A stretch of DNA of 17,438 bases. It comes from JAVVSK01 sp036654235 (lineage in GTDB: Bacteria > Bacillota > Clostridia > Christensenellales > CAG-138). Position 1 is the stretch's first letter. Each line of letters opens with the position of its first letter. Shown here piece after piece: positions 14,218 through 17,438 of the stretch. The position numbers and the translations under genes are program-made. The stretch lies in the NCBI GenBank assembly GCA_036654235.1, contig JAVVSK010000025.1:1-17438 (forward strand). The letters run 5' to 3'. The notes beneath the pieces are model-generated. The model did not search any database, had not been told where the DNA came from, and saw nothing but the letters and a program-made list of their open reading frames with translations.

Positions 14218-17200
14218 ATGAAAAAAATGTTGGCACTATTGTTGACCATGGCGATGCTCCTTCCGTCGTTAACGACGGTTTTTGCAGCGTCCGTGGGGCA
14301 AATTCCGGTTTCCCCCGTTCTAACGAATGAAAAAACCGGAACAGAATTAAGCGAAGCTAAAACCAGCATGGGCGAAAAGCGTAATGTAGAATTTACGTCA
14401 ACTAAAGATGCAGTGGAACTTTATGGCTTCTCAATGTACTATGATAACGCAAACGAGGGGGAGGCTTTTGGATTCGTTCGTTTCATGTCTAGCGCTCCCG
14501 AGACTGTTGAGTTTTTGAATGGTTATTATAATAATTCTTTCGTATCGGGCGATTATGTTCCTGAAGTTCAGTCTATTTTTGCGCTAAAGAAAATAGATAA
14601 TACTTATACCTTGCTGAGAATAGATGCGGCGACATTTTCCGAAACCGAAATAAAACCTTATGGTGAGTTCTTTTTTGTGGATATGGCGTTCGATACATCT
14701 TCGGACGTTATGTATGGTGTAAAGGGAATGGTCCTTTATACTATTGATCTTGCCACCGGCGATTATACCGAAATCGGTATGACTGGAACGTCGAAGGGCA
14801 TGACTACTCTCGCTTGCTCAGATGAGGGTGTTATATATGCTATTGATAGTGAGGGAGCGTTATATACGCTAAATAAGACTACGGGCGCTGCGACGCTAGT
14901 AGGCAATACCGGCGTTTCGATAAAATATCTTCAATCTATGACTTGGGATCATGTAAACGGTGGGCTCTATTGGGCTAACTGTAACCAAAACGACGGTATC
15001 TTATATTCCGTAGATACGACGACCGCGGCGGCGACGGCTATCGGTAATATAAATGGAAGAAATATGGAAGTTACATGTCTGTTTACGAAGGGTATATCGA
15101 CGGGCGATCCTATCGCCGTAAGCGGGATTGACGTTGTTCCGGAATCAGCAACTTTAAAAGTAGGAAGAACTCTCCAGCTTGCGGCTCAAATTCAGCCTTG
15201 GAACGCGGCAGAAAGAGGCTTTTATTGGGGATCAAGCAATCCGACCATAGCGACAGTAGATGCAGGCGGAATCGTCACCGCGGTTGCAAATGGTGAAGTG
15301 ACGATAACGGCAACAACTGTCGACGGTGGGTTTACCGATACTTGCGTAATAACCGTTCCGGATACCGCCGAGATAGATGCTGCGTTCGATTCTGCAATTA
15401 ACGCTCCGGGCGGCAACTATCATTTTGCAAATGACGAAGTTTATCCGTGGGAAGTTGTAACCGTTGGCGAAAGAACTGTCGTTAAGAGCACTAACGTCAG
15501 AGTAGACGGAAGTCAGGCTTTATTTACGATGAATCCTATTGATATGTATAGGGGAAACAAAATAAGCTTCGACTGGTTCGCAAGCTGTGAAGTCGGCTGG
15601 GACGGTATCGTATTCATAGTTAACGGAGAGAGGGTCGCTTCTTTCACGGCAGAGAGTACGGAGTTCGAAAATTATATATATCTGATTCCTGCTGAGGGTG
15701 AATACACTTTTGCTTGGGCTTATGTAAAGGATGCATCGGGTTTTATGGGCGAAGATTGCGGCTATATTGATAACGTCGCTCTCGACGCAACTCCTCCGGG
15801 ACCCGTAACGAGCGTAACCTTAACCCCCGCTATCGTTGATCTTTATCAAACGCAAACGCTTCAGCTTATGGCAAATATAGTTCCAGCAAGCGCTATTGAT
15901 ATAGGTGTGTCTTTTTCGTCTAGCGCTCCGAACGTCGCTACGGTAGACGAAAGCGGTCTTGTAACGGCGATAGAAGCCGGAACCGCGATTATAACGGTCA
16001 CTACGCATGACGGCGGCTTTACCGCAACAAGTACGGTTAACGTAACGTCGACCGAGGACCTTATGACGGAAATTAACGCGGCTCTTAACGCTCCGGGCGG
16101 AACGCTTTCGTTCACTATAGATATGGTTAATATGTGGATACCGGACGGCACGACCTTTGCCGGAAGAAAGGTTGCTCATTCGACGATAATGGGTATGGAG
16201 AGCATTAGCACTTCTATAACGTTAGTTGCGACGACGGACGGCGTTAAGCTTATCGTTTTCGACTGGATGATCAGTTCGGAAGCTAACTACGATAAAGCTA
16301 TATTTGCTATAGACGGTGTCGAACAGGCAAGTATATCCGGAACGGATATGCGCGACTTTGAAACTTTAGCGTTCAGCGCCGGGGCGGCGGGCGAACATAC
16401 TTATACTTGGACATATACGAAAGACGGCTCCGGGAATAATGGCGAGGATATGTTATGGCTCGATAATATTATCCTTACGGAAGTTCCCGCGCCTCAAAGC
16501 GTAGCTATGAACACGACCGCGAAAGTTCATCTTGGTCAGACGATGAATATCAATGCGGCTGTCGTGCCTTATTACGCTGCTGATACGACGCTTACTTATA
16601 CGACTAGCGACGCGGCGAAAGTAACCGTTGACGAAAACGGCTTCATAACCGGCGTTGCCGAAGGAAGCGCGACAATTACGGCTACGGCAGTTAACGGTGT
16701 TAATGCCGATTGCATAGTAACCGTATTTAATACGATTCCATCTCCCGACGGGAAGCTTTATGGCTTTATTGGCGCTCCCGAAGGTCTAACTGATGGACTT
16801 TCCGGTTTCGTAAGAATAGATCCTACTATGGCTACAGTCGAACGGGTAATTCCCTATCCGAACCAAATTTTTGCCGCTGAGTATTATAACGGTGTTATAT
16901 ATGCTTTCGATAATATGACTACTGAATTTTTAACCTTTGACGCTGTAACTAAAGAGATATTGAGCCGCGTTGCCGTTTCGGAAATCGCTTACGATATGAC
17001 TTACGACTATACGACTAATACGATGTATGCGCTCTTTGGGAACAACGAACGCGGTCTTGCAACGGTAGATATGGCAACGGGAGAGCTGACGTATATCGGT
17101 ATTATGCCCGCAACTTCCGTTATTATTACTCTTGCGGCGGATAATACGGGTAAACTCTATGGTGTAGCTTCAACAAGCGGGATATTGTACCAAATAGATA

Positions 17201-17438
17201 AAGAAACAGCCGAATGCATTGAAGTCGGCGATACAACGGTGGGCGAAGTTGGTTATGTACAGTCGATGACCTACAGCTACGAAGCCGACACCCTTTATTG
17301 GGCGGGCTATACGAAAACGCCTATTAAAGGCGGATTCTTATACTCGATAAATAGAAGTACCGGCGTTGCGACGACCGTATTTGATGCTCAAATTGGTGAA
17401 ATTTGCGGTCTTATGGCGTTTAATAACGACGAGGAAAC
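14218..17438 (+). CDS. Giant secreted multidomain dockerin protein, copy C (3' end outside window)
   Basis: The frame is open from ATG 14218 to the window edge, 1073 complete codons. GGAGA at 14203-14207 sets the start. Order: signal peptide (1 to about 23); propeller-like domain (66-294); BIG2 (301-382); beta-sandwich (384-526); BIG2 (529-610); beta-sandwich (612-756); BIG2 (758-839); second propeller (842-1070, ending GLMAFNN). This is exactly the layout of copy A up to that point; by analogy a fourth BIG2, a gingipain-adhesin-like module and a dockerin should follow, but they are not visible. Its N-terminus (SVGQ, SPVLTNEKT, GEKRNVEFT) and leader are closer to A than to B, so A and C share more recent ancestry or have been converted there. 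No stop codon or frameshift breaks it, so it is a partial gene because of the window, not a pseudogene. Confidence 0.9.
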   Translation, partial: MKKMLALLLTMAMLLPSLTTVFAASVGQIPVSPVLTNEKTGTELSEAKTSMGEKRNVEFTSTKDAVELYGFSMYYDNANEGEAFGFVRFMSSAPETVEFLNGYYNNSFVSGDYVPEVQSIFALKKIDNTYTLLRIDAATFSETEIKPYGEFFFVDMAFDTSSDVMYGVKGMVLYTIDLATGDYTEIGMTGTSKGMTTLACSDEGVIYAIDSEGALYTLNKTTGAATLVGNTGVSIKYLQSMTWDHVNGGLYWANCNQNDGILYSVDTTTAAATAIGNINGRNMEVTCLFTKGISTGDPIAVSGIDVVPESATLKVGRTLQLAAQIQPWNAAERGFYWGSSNPTIATVDAGGIVTAVANGEVTITATTVDGGFTDTCVITVPDTAEIDAAFDSAINAPGGNYHFANDEVYPWEVVTVGERTVVKSTNVRVDGSQALFTMNPIDMYRGNKISFDWFASCEVGWDGIVFIVNGERVASFTAESTEFENYIYLIPAEGEYTFAWAYVKDASGFMGEDCGYIDNVALDATPPGPVTSVTLTPAIVDLYQTQTLQLMANIVPASAIDIGVSFSSSAPNVATVDESGLVTAIEAGTAIITVTTHDGGFTATSTVNVTSTEDLMTEINAALNAPGGTLSFTIDMVNMWIPDGTTFAGRKVAHSTIMGMESISTSITLVATTDGVKLIVFDWMISSEANYDKAIFAIDGVEQASISGTDMRDFETLAFSAGAAGEHTYTWTYTKDGSGNNGEDMLWLDNIILTEVPAPQSVAMNTTAKVHLGQTMNINAAVVPYYAADTTLTYTTSDAAKVTVDENGFITGVAEGSATITATAVNGVNADCIVTVFNTIPSPDGKLYGFIGAPEGLTDGLSGFVRIDPTMATVERVIPYPNQIFAAEYYNGVIYAFDNMTTEFLTFDAVTKEILSRVAVSEIAYDMTYDYTTNTMYALFGNNERGLATVDMATGELTYIGIMPATSVIITLAADNTGKLYGVASTSGILYQIDKETAECIEVGDTTVGEVGYVQSMTYSYEADTLYWAGYTKTPIKGGFLYSINRSTGVATTVFDAQIGEICGLMAFNNDEE
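14263..14283 (+). promoter_or_regulatory. Terminator-like palindrome in the signal-peptide codons of gene C
   Basis: CCGTCGTTAACGACGG (14263-14278), the perfect 16-nt palindrome seen in gene B, is followed by TTTTT (14279-14283). Confidence 0.3.

Larger units (their letters stand above)
4460..17438 (+). repeat. Tandem array of three paralogous transcription units, period about 4.78 kb
   Basis: Start codons lie at 4651, 9436 and 14218, giving periods of 4785 and 4782 bp. Similarity covers the coding regions throughout, and in part the leaders (A with C), the promoters (all three) and the 3' regions with terminators (A with B). Nucleotide identity is patchy: some blocks are nearly identical and their neighbours differ at many third codon positions. 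The third unit runs off the window. Confidence 0.9.

Noticed and set aside
14218..17438. Gene C as a truncated pseudogene
   Set aside because: I read the frame codon by codon to the window edge with no stop; it is cut only by the window.

Overview
The window suggests an anaerobic, gut- or rumen-type member of the Clostridia (Firmicutes). The evidence is sigma-A type promoters with TGn-extended -10 boxes, strong GGAGG ribosome sites, U-tailed intrinsic terminators, an intracellular GH13 amylase, and very large secreted proteins ending in type I dockerins, the plug modules of cellulosome-like complexes. I cannot name the species.

Left part (1-2540, minus strand): a two-gene operon. A cytoplasmic neopullulanase/cyclomaltodextrinase-like GH13 enzyme is followed, with a 4-nt ATGA overlap, by a small two-helix membrane protein with a zinc ribbon. 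It has a recognisable promoter and a hairpin terminator.

Middle (2540-4514): a roughly 500-nt stretch of decayed sequence holds a frameshifted ribbon-helix-helix protein gene. It is followed by upp (uracil phosphoribosyltransferase) with its own promoter, and a small polytopic membrane protein that overlaps upp by one base. The 300 bp after that hold only a bulged hairpin and a doubtful 31-codon ORF.

Right part (4515-17438, three quarters of the window): a head-to-tail tandem array of three paralogous giant secreted proteins (A 1382 aa, B 1375 aa, C cut off by the window edge after 1073 aa). Start-to-start spacing is almost constant (4785 and 4782 bp). A and B share one architecture: signal peptide, beta-propeller-like domain, BIG2, beta-sandwich, BIG2, beta-sandwich, BIG2, second propeller, BIG2, gingipain-adhesin-like (DUF2436-like) module, type I dockerin. 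C matches it as far as it goes. No catalytic domain is recognisable. Each gene has its own promoter, and A and B end in nearly identical terminators. The copies show patchy nucleotide identity, as expected from gene conversion, and all carry a terminator-like palindrome inside the signal-peptide codons.

Interpretation (inference): the array encodes non-enzymatic, adhesin-like subunits that dock onto a cohesin-bearing scaffold located elsewhere in the genome. The GH13 enzyme lacks a signal peptide and a dockerin, so it more likely degrades imported maltodextrins than joins that complex. No tRNA, rRNA, CRISPR array, transposase or prophage gene was seen.
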